From an uncultured Rhodocyclaceae bacterium (GTDB taxonomy: Bacteria > Pseudomonadota > Gammaproteobacteria > Burkholderiales > Rhodocyclaceae), in the NCBI GenBank assembly GCA_934271525.1, contig CAKQRL010000011.1, positions 5,232-69,231 of the forward strand: a stretch of 64,000 nt of DNA. Reading direction: 5' to 3'. The notes beneath the pieces were generated by a model that saw only the letters and a list, made by a program, of their open reading frames with translations, made no database searches and was not told where the DNA came from. Of the stretch, positions 1-8,113 are shown one piece after another. The translations under genes were made by a program, and so were the position numbers. How positions within the stretch are numbered: the stretch's first letter is position 1; each line of letters opens with the position of its first letter.

Positions 1-116
1 GAAATTTCCATCACACTTGCGCCAAGCGCATTCCAATTGGGCAAATCTGCTTTAATTTGTTCCAAAACAGGCAAGGGGAGTGCGGCTGGTCCCGCCGTAA
101 AATTATGCTTGCGCAT
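1..116 (-). CDS. serC: Phosphoserine aminotransferase, N-terminal fragment (cut by window edge)
   Basis: Reading the minus strand from an ATG at 116-114 gives a protein beginning MRKHNFTAGPAALP and continuing through LPNWNALGASVMEIS to the window edge. This is the characteristic start of SerC, the PLP enzyme that makes 3-phosphoserine in serine synthesis and also acts in pyridoxine synthesis. An AAGGA ribosome-binding site lies just upstream of the ATG. Only about 38 residues are visible, so the PLP lysine cannot be checked. The gene diverges from the ThiF-like gene, with a palindromic repeat between them. Confidence 0.9.
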   Translation of the reverse strand, partial: MRKHNFTAGPAALPLPVLEQIKADLPNWNALGASVMEI

Positions 117-156
117 TTGCAATCCTTCCTTAAAAAAGTGCAAATTTTCGCAGTTT

Positions 157-207
157 TCCACGGTAAACCGAGCATTTTTTTCAAAAAAACTTGTGGTTTA
201 CCGTGGA
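157..207. repeat. GTTNACCGTGGA inverted pair, 51 bp, in a divergent intergenic region
   Basis: The left arm is 157-168 (TCCACGGTAAAC) and the right arm 196-207 (GTTTACCGTGGA), around a T-rich/A-rich centre. It lies between the 5' ends of two divergent genes, where a transcription terminator for a gene end is not expected. Confidence 0.9.
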
Positions 208-269
208 TGTTTGCAATTTTTTATTCATTGCCATTGGGTAAAATGCCGACTATTCAAAGGTGATAAAAA

Positions 270-1022
270 ATGGCAGATGAATTGTTATTGCGCTATGCGC
301 GGCATGTGTTGTTGGATGAAATCGGCATTGGTGGTGTGGAAAAGATGGCCAATGCGCGGGTGTTGCAAATTGGCGCAGGCGGCTTGGGTTCGGCGGCAGC
401 GCTTTATTTGGCGGCTTCTGGCGTGAATTTAACCATTGTCGATAACGATTGCGTAGAACTTTCTAATTTGCAACGCCAAATTATCCACACCACGCAGGCT
501 ATCGGCAAAAACAAAGCCGAGTCGGCAAAAAAAACGCTTGTTGCCATTAACCCGACTGCCAAAATTGTGGCGGTGTCTGAAAAAATCACAGATGAAATTT
601 TGCGCGCGCTTGTGCCAAAACACGATTTGATTTTGGATTGTTCGGATAATTTCCCCACGCGCTACGCCATCAATCGCGCGGCGCTTGAACACAAAAAGCC
701 TTTGGTTGCCGGCGCTGCCATTCAATTTGCAGGGCAGGTTTTTGTCAGCGATTTTCAAAATACCAACGCACCTTGTTATTCTTGCGTTTTTGATGAAACC
801 GCGCAAAGTGATGAAATTCGCTGTGCCGATTCGGGCGTTTTTGCGCCGATTGTGGGTGTTATCGGCACGCTTCAAGCTGGCATTGCGCTTAAAATTATCA
901 CGGGTTTAGAATCGCCGCCTTTTTTATTAACCTTTGATTTTAAAAATTTAAAATTCCAAAAAATCAAAATCCAAAAGGACGCGCAGTGCGCCGTTTGCAA
1001 GGAAAATCCAAAATGCAATTAA
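270..1022 (+). CDS. ThiF/MoeB/HesA-family E1-like adenylyltransferase
   Basis: A 250-residue protein that by family would adenylate the C-terminal glycine of a small sulfur carrier (ThiS or MoaD). The nucleotide-binding GAGGLGS motif is near residue 37, the DCSDNFPTRY segment near 127, and paired zinc cysteines appear as CYSC and CAVC near the C terminus. A cysteine in EIRCADSGV is at the usual catalytic position. ThiF and MoeB cannot be told apart here; thiS and thiG at 25-26 kb make a ThiF role attractive. Its stop codon overlaps the ATG of rep, so the two are probably co-transcribed. Confidence 0.88.
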   Translation: MADELLLRYARHVLLDEIGIGGVEKMANARVLQIGAGGLGSAAALYLAASGVNLTIVDNDCVELSNLQRQIIHTTQAIGKNKAESAKKTLVAINPTAKIVAVSEKITDEILRALVPKHDLILDCSDNFPTRYAINRAALEHKKPLVAGAAIQFAGQVFVSDFQNTNAPCYSCVFDETAQSDEIRCADSGVFAPIVGVIGTLQAGIALKIITGLESPPFLLTFDFKNLKFQKIKIQKDAQCAVCKENPKCN

Positions 1023-2959
1023 ACCCCGCGCAACAAGAAGCGATTTTTCATTTAGAAAATCCGCTACTCGTTTTGGCAGGCGCAGGTTCGGGCAAAACGC
1101 GCGTAATCACGCAAAAAATCGCTTGGCTGGTGGAGTCAATGGGTTTTGCGCCTGAATCAATTGCCGCCGTTACTTTTACCAACAAAGCGGCAACAGAAAT
1201 GCGCGAACGCTTGGCGGCAATTCTGGGCAAAAAAGCCAAAGCATTGCAAATTTCAACCTTTCACGCATTAGGCGTGAAGATTTTGCGCGAAGAATCCGCA
1301 GCGCTCAATCTTAAAAAGAATTTTTCTATTTTTGATGCTTCTGATGCCAAGGCGCTTTTGCACGATTTGGCGCCAAACTTTGCCCCGCGTGATTTGGATT
1401 TTTTGCAATCTTTAATTTCTCGTTGGAAAAATGCGAATTTATCGGCTTTTGATGTTGCCCCAGAATCAGATTTTGAACGCAAAAGCATTCCCATTTTCAA
1501 CGCTTACCAAAAAGCCTTAAAGGCTTACCACGCTGTGGATTTTGACGATTTGATTCGTCAGCCGCTTGTTTTATTTCAGCAAAATACCGAGGTGTTGGCA
1601 AAATGGCAAAATCGTTTGCGCTACCTTTTGGTTGATGAATACCAAGATACCAACGCCATTCAATACGCGCTTTTTAAGTTGTTGGCGGGTGCGCGCGGTG
1701 CTTTTACGGTGGTGGGCGACAATGACCAATCCATTTACGCGTGGCGCGGTGCGGATATTCAAAATTTAGAACGGTTGACCGTGGATTTTCCAACTTTAAA
1801 AATCATCAAGTTGGAGCAAAATTACCGCTCCACACAAAGCATTTTAAATGCGGCTAATGCTTTGATTTTAAATAATAAAAGCGAAGATTTTTTCAGCAAA
1901 AAATTGTGGTCGGCAAAAGGTTCGGGCGAAAAAATTCGTTTGGCAGAATTTGCCGATTTTGAGCGCGAAGCCGAAAGCGTGGTGGCTGATTTATTTTTGA
2001 GCAAAACCAGTTGCAAAAAACGCTTTGCCGATTTTGCGATTTTGTATCGCACGAATCATTTGGCAAAACCTTTTGAAGAAGCCTTGCGCGCGCGGCAAAT
2101 TCCTTATGTGATTTCAGGCGGACAATCGTTTTTTGAAAAAACGGAGATTAAAGATTTGGCGGCGTATTTGCGCTTGTTTTTGAATGCAAACGATGACCCG
2201 GCTTTTTTGCGTGCGGTCAATACCCCAACGCGTGGCATTGGCACGGCGGCATTGCAAACCTTGGGCAACTTTGCCGCGCGGCAGCATTTGTCCTTTTTGG
2301 AAGCGGCGCAAAAAATGGTTAATGCGCCGTTGTTTTCCGATTCTGAAATGTTGAGCAAATCCGCTTTTGTCGCTTTGGAAAAATTTGTCAAACTAATTGA
2401 CGTTTTTTCCAAACGCGCCAAAACGGAATCGGCAAAAAGCGTGTTGCCCAGTTTTTTAGCGGCAATTCATTATGAATCGTGGCTTAAAAATAAAGACGAC
2501 AAAACCGCAGAATCGCGCTTTGCCAACTTGTTGGATTTAATAGACTGGTTGGAAGAAAGAGGCGATTCTTTAAACGCGGCAGTGCAAAATATTTCGCTTT
2601 TAACTGGAATTGAGCGCAAAGACAAAAACATTGATGCCGTGCAGCTTTCCACCTTGCACGCCGCCAAGGGTTTGGAGTTTGCCTTTGTTTATTTGGTGGG
2701 CGTGGAAGAAGGCATTTTGCCGCATCGCGATTCAGACGTGGATGAAGAACGCCGCCTAATGTATGTTGGCATCACGCGCGCGCAAGAGGTTTTAAAAGTT
2801 AGCGTTTCCAAATGGCGCAAGGAAAAACGCGAGCGTGTGATGAATCCGCCTTCACGTTTTATTAATGAAATGGGTTTGCATTTTGAAGCGCCGCAAAAAA
2901 TCAAGGGCGATGCCGCGCGTTCGCGCATCGCCGCGATTTTGGCGAGTTTGGATTCTTAA
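1013..2959 (+). CDS. rep: ATP-dependent DNA helicase Rep (UvrD/PcrA superfamily 1)
   Basis: A 3'-5' SF1A helicase of 648 residues that restarts and clears replication forks. Walker A GAGSGKT is at residues 23-29, Walker B DEYQD near 210, QNYRST near 267, and the late motifs TLHAAKGLEF near 546 and VGITRAQ follow. The N terminus MQLNPAQQEAI matches Rep, so I chose the ATG at 1013 over the upstream in-frame start at 986; it overlaps the thiF-like stop. The repeat motif at 1774-1785 encodes LTVD inside the helicase core just before QNYRST, with no length change against E. coli Rep as I recall it. Confidence 0.93.
   Translation: MQLNPAQQEAIFHLENPLLVLAGAGSGKTRVITQKIAWLVESMGFAPESIAAVTFTNKAATEMRERLAAILGKKAKALQISTFHALGVKILREESAALNLKKNFSIFDASDAKALLHDLAPNFAPRDLDFLQSLISRWKNANLSAFDVAPESDFERKSIPIFNAYQKALKAYHAVDFDDLIRQPLVLFQQNTEVLAKWQNRLRYLLVDEYQDTNAIQYALFKLLAGARGAFTVVGDNDQSIYAWRGADIQNLERLTVDFPTLKIIKLEQNYRSTQSILNAANALILNNKSEDFFSKKLWSAKGSGEKIRLAEFADFEREAESVVADLFLSKTSCKKRFADFAILYRTNHLAKPFEEALRARQIPYVISGGQSFFEKTEIKDLAAYLRLFLNANDDPAFLRAVNTPTRGIGTAALQTLGNFAARQHLSFLEAAQKMVNAPLFSDSEMLSKSAFVALEKFVKLIDVFSKRAKTESAKSVLPSFLAAIHYESWLKNKDDKTAESRFANLLDLIDWLEERGDSLNAAVQNISLLTGIERKDKNIDAVQLSTLHAAKGLEFAFVYLVGVEEGILPHRDSDVDEERRLMYVGITRAQEVLKVSVSKWRKEKRERVMNPPSRFINEMGLHFEAPQKIKGDAARSRIAAILASLDS
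1774..1785 (+). repeat. Solo GTTNACCGTGGA motif inside rep
   Basis: Exact GTTGACCGTGGA read as L-T-V-D in the rep frame. It sits in a conserved part of the helicase core. Confidence 0.9.
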
Positions 2960-2971
2960 AAAAAACGGAGC

Positions 2972-2983
2972 GTTGACCGTGGA
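2972..2983 (+). repeat. Solo motif that supplies a GTG start codon
   Basis: Exact GTTGACCGTGGA. The GTG at 2979-2981 within it is the apparent start of the ATP-grasp gene, with CGGAG eight bases upstream. Confidence 0.85.
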
Positions 2984-4061
2984 TTTTTGTAAATTTTGCC
3001 AAGAACATCCGCAATTTTTTGCCGCTGAAAACATTCATTTGCCAAAATTAGCCAAGCAGCATATTCAACATTTTGTGGAATCGGTTGCCGCCATTCAAAA
3101 AACGTCAGTATTTTTGGAAAAAATCGGCGCTTTGCAAGATTGGCAAAAATTGCCCAATGCCCGAACCGATGGCGTGTTGATGGGTTTTGATTTTCATTTA
3201 ACAAATGACGATGCCGCCGCACAACTCATTGAAATCAACACCAACGCCGGCGGGGCATTTTTGAATGTGGCTTTGTTGGCAAAAAACGGCAAAACCGAAG
3301 AATCGCAACGTTTGGCGCAACATTTGATTTTGATGTTTCAAAACGAATGGCGCTTATTTGCAGGCTATTCCCAATCGCTTCAAACGCTTGCCATTGTTGA
3401 TGAATCACCAACATCGCAATTTCTTTATCCCGAATTTCAAATCGCACAATTTTTATTAGCTAAATCAGGAATTGAATGTTTGATTGCTGAACCTGCTGAT
3501 TTCAAAATTTTTGACAACGCTTTGTTTTTAAATGGCAAAAAAATTGATTTGGTTTATAACCGCTTAACCGATTTTTATTTGAATGAACCCAAAAACGCTG
3601 TTTTAAAGCGTGCTTTTGAAGAAAATCTCGCTTGTATTTCACCCAATCCGGCGCATTATCAACGCTTGGCAAAAAAAGACAACTTAATGATTTTGCGCGA
3701 ATTTGACGCATTAAAAAATATGATTCCACCGATGGAAAAAGTGAATTCAGAAGATTTTTGGAATCGCCGCAAATCTTTATTTTTTAAACCTTTTGATGGC
3801 TTTGGCAGCCGCGCGGTGTATCGGGGCGATAAAGTTACCAAAAAGGTTTTTGCTGAAATTTTAAAAGGCAATTATTTGGCGCAAAGCCTTGTGCCGCCGT
3901 CTGTTCATCCAATCCATGTGGATGGCGAAAAGCTACCAATGAAAGCCGACATTCGCGCTTATGTTTACCAAAACGAAGTTTTGCATTTTGCCGCGCGGCT
4001 TTATGTTGGGCAAACAACCAATTTTAGAACGCACGGCGGCGGATTTGCTTTGTGCGTTTAA
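2979..4061 (+). CDS. ATP-grasp-fold protein of unknown substrate
   Basis: About 360 residues. I do not recognise a named enzyme. Features typical of ATP-grasp ligases include FKPFDGFGSRAVYRGDK, the block beginning LAQSLVPPS, and a terminal GGGFA glycine cluster. QLIEINTNAGGA near residue 85 suggests a metal- or carboxylate-binding loop. The open frame extends upstream into rep, but the only start with a ribosome-binding site (CGGAG) is the GTG at 2979, which lies inside a copy of the dispersed repeat 19 bases after the rep stop. An amide or peptide ligase is likely; the substrate cannot be told. Confidence 0.75.
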   Translation: MDFCKFCQEHPQFFAAENIHLPKLAKQHIQHFVESVAAIQKTSVFLEKIGALQDWQKLPNARTDGVLMGFDFHLTNDDAAAQLIEINTNAGGAFLNVALLAKNGKTEESQRLAQHLILMFQNEWRLFAGYSQSLQTLAIVDESPTSQFLYPEFQIAQFLLAKSGIECLIAEPADFKIFDNALFLNGKKIDLVYNRLTDFYLNEPKNAVLKRAFEENLACISPNPAHYQRLAKKDNLMILREFDALKNMIPPMEKVNSEDFWNRRKSLFFKPFDGFGSRAVYRGDKVTKKVFAEILKGNYLAQSLVPPSVHPIHVDGEKLPMKADIRAYVYQNEVLHFAARLYVGQTTNFRTHGGGFALCV

Positions 4062-4072
4062 AATGGCGATTT

Positions 4073-4123
4073 TCCACGGTAAACACCAAATTTTTTTGAA
4101 AAAAAATGGCGGTTTACCGTGGA
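4073..4123. repeat. GTTNACCGTGGA inverted pair, 51 bp
   Basis: Arms 4073-4084 and 4112-4123 flank a T7GA8 centre. It lies between the ATP-grasp gene and deaD, both on the plus strand, and could act as a terminator. Confidence 0.9.
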
Positions 4124-4148
4124 AAAATGTTTTTTGAAGGATTTTTTT

Positions 4149-5822
4149 ATGGCAACACATTCTTTTTTGGCATTAGGACTCAACGACAAACTCTTGGAAG
4201 CCTTGGCGCATTTGGGTTTTGAATCGCCTTCGCCCATTCAAGCGCAGTGCATTCCCGCACTTTTAAAAGGCGCTGATGTTTTGGGCATTGCGCAAACCGG
4301 AACAGGCAAAACGGCGGCATTTGCTTTGCCGATTTTGGAAAAAATTGATTTGTCTTCAAATGCGCCGCAAGCCTTGATTTTAACGCCCACGCGCGAATTG
4401 GCTTTGCAAGTGTCTGAATCGTTTCAAAGTTACGCGGTTTATTTAAAGAATTTTCAAGTTTTGCCGCTTTATGGCGGGCAGTCTTACGCCGTGCAGTTTA
4501 AGCAATTAAAACGCGGTGCGCAGGTGATTGTGGCAACACCCGGGCGCTTGATTGACCATTTGGAGCGCAAAACTTTGGATTTATCAGCCATTCAAAGCGT
4601 TGTGCTGGATGAAGCCGATGAAATGTTGCGCATGGGTTTTATAGAAGAAGTGCAAAAAATTTTGGATTTGTTGCCACCCAATCACCAAACGGCACTTTTT
4701 TCCGCCACAATGCCGCAAGCCATTCGCCGCGTGGCAGAAAATTATTTAAAAGAACCCGTTGAAATTCGCATTAAATCCAAAACCGCAACGGTAGAAGCCA
4801 TTCATCAAAGTTTTTGGCAGGTTAGCGGCTTGCACAAGTTGGATGCCTTAACGCGCATTTTGGAAGTGGAAGAAGATTTGGACGCCGCTATTATTTTTGT
4901 TCGCACCAAAACCCAAACCGTGGAATTGGCAGACAAACTGCAAGCGCGCGGCTTTGCGGCAGCGGCGTTGAATGGCGATTTGAATCAAATGATGCGCGAG
5001 CGCACCATTGAACAGTTGAAAAACGGCGCACTTGATATTGTGATTGCTACCGATGTTGCCGCGCGCGGGCTGGATGTTGCGCGCATTAGCCACGTGATTA
5101 ATTACGATATTCCTTATGATTCTGAAAGTTACGTTCACCGCATCGGCAGAACCGGCAGAGCTGGCAGAGCAGGGCACGCTATTTTGTTTGTTTCACCGCG
5201 CGAAATGCGCATGCTCAAAACCATTGAGCGCACCACAAAGGCTAACCTTGAACCTTTGGCATTGCCTACGCGCGCGGATGTTTTAAGCCGCCGCGTCAAT
5301 GATTTTAAAGAACGCATTTTGGCAACGCGCGAAAAGGAAGATTTGTCCTTTTTTCAAAATTTGATTAAAGAATTAACCTTGGAAAAAGACGAATTGCCAA
5401 GCATTGCCGCTGCTTTGGCATTTATGGCGCAGGAAGGTCGACCGCTTTTGTTGTGGAATGAAGAACAAGCGGAAAAAACGCAAAAGAAGCTTAAAAAATC
5501 GGTAAAAAAATCAGCGGATTTTGAAAAAAAATCATCGTTTACCGTGGATAAACAAAAAAACAACAAAAAATCCGAGTTTTTTGATAACGATGAATGGCTT
5601 ACTTTTCGCCTAGAAGTTGGCAAATCGCACGGCGTGAAAGCGGGCGATATTGTGGGCGCCATTGCGAATGAAAGCGGCGTTTCTTCCCAAAATATTGGGC
5701 ATATACGTTTGAAAAGCGAATTCAGTTTGGTGGAATTGCCTGAAAAGTTGGCGGGAAAAATTGCAAAAAAACTTGCCAAAACACGCATTAAGGGCTTGCC
5801 AATTTCGCTAAAAAAAGTTTGA
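4149..5822 (+). CDS. deaD: DEAD-box ATP-dependent RNA helicase (DeaD/CsdA type)
   Basis: A 557-residue RNA helicase for ribosome assembly and RNA unwinding. Q motif and AQTGTGKT near residue 50, DEADEMLRMGF near 154, SATMP near 184, and HRIGRTGRAGRAG near 325. A DbpA-type RNA-binding domain fills roughly 480-557, as in DeaD. The lysine-rich linker before it contains a repeat half-element (5537-5548, read FTVD). Start: ATG 4149 with GAAGGA upstream; an in-frame GTG in the repeat at 4119 is less likely because the family start is at MATHSFLALGL. A terminator follows. Confidence 0.93.
   Translation: MATHSFLALGLNDKLLEALAHLGFESPSPIQAQCIPALLKGADVLGIAQTGTGKTAAFALPILEKIDLSSNAPQALILTPTRELALQVSESFQSYAVYLKNFQVLPLYGGQSYAVQFKQLKRGAQVIVATPGRLIDHLERKTLDLSAIQSVVLDEADEMLRMGFIEEVQKILDLLPPNHQTALFSATMPQAIRRVAENYLKEPVEIRIKSKTATVEAIHQSFWQVSGLHKLDALTRILEVEEDLDAAIIFVRTKTQTVELADKLQARGFAAAALNGDLNQMMRERTIEQLKNGALDIVIATDVAARGLDVARISHVINYDIPYDSESYVHRIGRTGRAGRAGHAILFVSPREMRMLKTIERTTKANLEPLALPTRADVLSRRVNDFKERILATREKEDLSFFQNLIKELTLEKDELPSIAAALAFMAQEGRPLLLWNEEQAEKTQKKLKKSVKKSADFEKKSSFTVDKQKNNKKSEFFDNDEWLTFRLEVGKSHGVKAGDIVGAIANESGVSSQNIGHIRLKSEFSLVELPEKLAGKIAKKLAKTRIKGLPISLKKV
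5537..5548 (+). repeat. Motif half-element inside the deaD linker
   Basis: Exact GTTTACCGTGGA preceded by a TTTTGA8 run, so the A-rich half of the palindrome centre is also present. It encodes FTVD in a lysine-rich interdomain linker. Confidence 0.88.
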
Positions 5823-5838
5823 AAAAGTTTTAAAATTC

Positions 5839-5877
5839 AAAACCGGTTTTTTTGGTTGAACAAAAAACCGGTTTTTT
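5839..5877 (+). terminator. Rho-independent terminator after deaD
   Basis: AAACCGG and CCGGTTT arms, extended by A/T pairs, with a GGTTGAAC loop and a T run. It separates deaD from gdhA and is not related to the dispersed repeat. Confidence 0.85.
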
Positions 5878-5900
5878 TCATTTTTTTGAGGAGAAAATAA

Positions 5901-7241
5901 GTGAAATACAGCAATGTTGGCGACTTCGTCAAAGGCGTGGAAGCCAAAAATCCCGGGCAACCGGAATATTTGCAAGCGGTAACAGAAGTCATGGAAAGCT
6001 TGTGGCCTTTTATCAGCAAAAATCCACAATTTGCCGAACAAAGCCTTTTGGAACGTTTGGTGGAACCTGAACGCGTGATTATGTTTCGCGTTTCATGGGT
6101 GGATGACAAAGGTCAAGTGCAGGTTAATCGCGGTTACCGCATTCAACACAGCAATGCCATCGGGCCATACAAAGGCGGTTTGCGCTTTCATCCGTCCGTG
6201 ACGTTGTCCATTTTAAAATTCTTGGCTTTTGAACAAACCTTCAAAAATGCTTTAACCACGCTGCCGATGGGCGGCGGCAAAGGCGGCTCGGATTTTGACC
6301 CCAAAGGCAAATCGGATAACGAAGTGATGCGTTTTTGCCAAGCATTTGTGAGCGAACTTTTCCGCCATGTTGGTTCAGACACAGACGTGCCCGCTGGCGA
6401 TATTGGTGTGGGCGGCAGAGAAGTTGGTTTTATTGCTGGAATGTATAAAAAATTGGCCAACCGTGCCGATTGCGTTTTCACGGGCAAAGGTTTGAGTTTT
6501 GGCGGTTCTTTAATTCGCCCCGAAGCCACCGGTTACGGCGTGGTTTATTTTGCCGATGAAATGCTCAAAACCAAAGGTTTGGGCTTTGATGGCAAACGCG
6601 TGTTGGTTTCTGGTTCGGGCAATGTGGCGCAATATGCCGTTGAAAAAGCCATGCAGTTGGGCGCCAAAGTGATTAGTGTTTCTGATTCTTCTGGCACCGT
6701 GTTGGATGAAGCCGGCTTTACACCTGAAAAATTGGCAACCTTGTTGGAAATCAAAAATGTCAAACGCGCTCGTGCCTCTGAATACGCCAAAGCCGTGGGT
6801 GCACAATTTTTAGAAGGCAAACGTCCTTGGGATATCCAAGCGGATATTGCGCTGCCTTGCGCCACCCAAAATGAGTTGGACGGCAAAGACGCTGAAAAAC
6901 TCGTGCAAAATGGCGTGCAATGTGTTGCCGAAGGCGCGAATATGCCTTCCACTTTGGAAGCGGTGCGCGTGTTTGAAAATGCGGGCGTGCTTTATGCTCC
7001 GGGCAAAGCCAGCAATGCAGGCGGCGTGGCAACTTCGGGTTTGGAGATGAGTCAAAACGCTTTGCGTTTGTCTTGGAGCCGCGAAGAAGTCGATGCTCGT
7101 TTAAAAGGCATTATGCAAGCCATTCACGCCAGCTGTTTGGAATACGGCAAAGATGGCGGCAAAATGAGCTATGTCAATGGTGCCAACATTGCCGGTTTTG
7201 TGAAAGTGGCAGATGCCATGCGCCAACAAGGGGTGGTTTAA
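5901..7241 (+). CDS. gdhA: NADP-type glutamate dehydrogenase
   Basis: 446 residues, the usual size for the hexameric small GDH that aminates 2-oxoglutarate. The catalytic-lysine block PMGGGKGGSDFDPKGKSD lies near residue 121, PAGDIGVGGREVGF follows, and the Rossmann motif GSGNVAQYA is in the C-terminal half. The start is GTG at 5901, with GAGGAG upstream and the expected N-terminal length. It is monocistronic, between two strong terminators. Confidence 0.95.
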   Translation: MKYSNVGDFVKGVEAKNPGQPEYLQAVTEVMESLWPFISKNPQFAEQSLLERLVEPERVIMFRVSWVDDKGQVQVNRGYRIQHSNAIGPYKGGLRFHPSVTLSILKFLAFEQTFKNALTTLPMGGGKGGSDFDPKGKSDNEVMRFCQAFVSELFRHVGSDTDVPAGDIGVGGREVGFIAGMYKKLANRADCVFTGKGLSFGGSLIRPEATGYGVVYFADEMLKTKGLGFDGKRVLVSGSGNVAQYAVEKAMQLGAKVISVSDSSGTVLDEAGFTPEKLATLLEIKNVKRARASEYAKAVGAQFLEGKRPWDIQADIALPCATQNELDGKDAEKLVQNGVQCVAEGANMPSTLEAVRVFENAGVLYAPGKASNAGGVATSGLEMSQNALRLSWSREEVDARLKGIMQAIHASCLEYGKDGGKMSYVNGANIAGFVKVADAMRQQGVV

Positions 7242-7255
7242 TGAAACTAAAAAAA

Positions 7256-7287
7256 GAATGCCCGAGTTTCTCGGGCATTTTTTTTGG
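7256..7287 (+). terminator. Rho-independent terminator after gdhA
   Basis: Stem GCCCGAG / CTCGGGC with a TTT loop followed by a run of T. Confidence 0.92.
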
Positions 7288-7310
7288 GTAAAATTTGAAA
7301 ATCTTTTAAC

Positions 7311-7322
7311 GTTGACCGTGGA
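7311..7322 (+). repeat. Solo GTTNACCGTGGA motif upstream of a hydrolase start
   Basis: Exact GTTGACCGTGGA ending 9 bases before the ATG at 7332. There is no other clear ribosome-binding site, so its GGA may help translation. Confidence 0.85.
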
Positions 7323-7331
7323 TTTTTGAAA

Positions 7332-8090
7332 ATGAAGTTTGCAACAATCAACAATCTCCGCTTGGAATACAAGGAATGGGGGCACAATGACCACAAAAAG
7401 CCCATCGTTTTAATGCATGAAGGCTTGGGTTGCATCACCATGTGGCGCGAGTTTCCGCAGGTGTTGGCAAAATGGACAAATAGACGCGTTATTGCCTTTT
7501 CTCGCCCGGGTTATGGCAATTCGCAAAATTATCCTGAACCCAGACGCACCAATTACTTACACCGTGAAGCGCAACAAACGCTACCTGCTTTTTTGGATTA
7601 TTTAAAAATTGAAAAACCCGTGATTTTGGGGCACAGCGATGGCGGCTCCATTACCTTAATTTATGCCGCAAGTTTTCCGCAAAAATTATCTGCCGCCATT
7701 GTGATGGCGCCGCACGAATTCCATGAGCCAATGATGAAAACCTCATTGGAAGATGCCGTTTTGCAATTCAAAACCACACATTGGCGGCGTGGTTTGGCAA
7801 AACACCACAAAGACCCCGTGCGGGTGTTTGAAGAATGGAGTGGCGTGTGGTTATCTGATGAACACAAAACGTGGAATATTGTGGATGATTTGAAAAAAAT
7901 CACCGTGCCGCTTTTGGCTATTCAAGGCAGGCAAGATGAATACGCCACTTTGAAACAAATTGAAGTGATTGCCAACGAAGCCCCGCAAACACGCCTTTTG
8001 GTTTTGGATTCTTGCCGCCATTCCCCGCAATTTGACGCCAGAGACCGCGTTTTAGGCACAATTGTGGCGTTTTTGGAAAATGTGGCTTAA
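7332..8090 (+). CDS. Alpha/beta-fold hydrolase
   Basis: A 252-residue soluble hydrolase. HEGLG forms the oxyanion-hole region (residues 34-38), GHSDGGS carries the nucleophilic serine near residue 100, an aspartate lies in QGRQDEY, and the catalytic histidine is in DSCRHSP. The first strand FATINNLRLEYKEWG is typical of the fold. The substrate cannot be predicted. ATG 7332 is preferred over the in-frame TTG at 7326; the Shine-Dalgarno sequence is poor. Confidence 0.85.
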   Translation: MKFATINNLRLEYKEWGHNDHKKPIVLMHEGLGCITMWREFPQVLAKWTNRRVIAFSRPGYGNSQNYPEPRRTNYLHREAQQTLPAFLDYLKIEKPVILGHSDGGSITLIYAASFPQKLSAAIVMAPHEFHEPMMKTSLEDAVLQFKTTHWRRGLAKHHKDPVRVFEEWSGVWLSDEHKTWNIVDDLKKITVPLLAIQGRQDEYATLKQIEVIANEAPQTRLLVLDSCRHSPQFDARDRVLGTIVAFLENVA

Positions 8091-8101
8091 AAAAATTCAA
8101 C

Positions 8102-8113
8102 GTTTACCGTGGA
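8102..8113 (+). repeat. Solo motif overlapping a GTG start
   Basis: Exact GTTTACCGTGGA. The GTG at 8109 is the best start for the following membrane-protein gene. Confidence 0.8.

Noticed and set aside
429..875. Long antisense open frames within thiF-like, rep, argS, flgI and metH genes
   Set aside because: They are shadows of well-supported genes, lack ribosome-binding sites and have no recognisable protein features.
4119..4148. GTG in the repeat as the deaD start
   Set aside because: The ATG at 4149 has a ribosome-binding site and the normal family N terminus.
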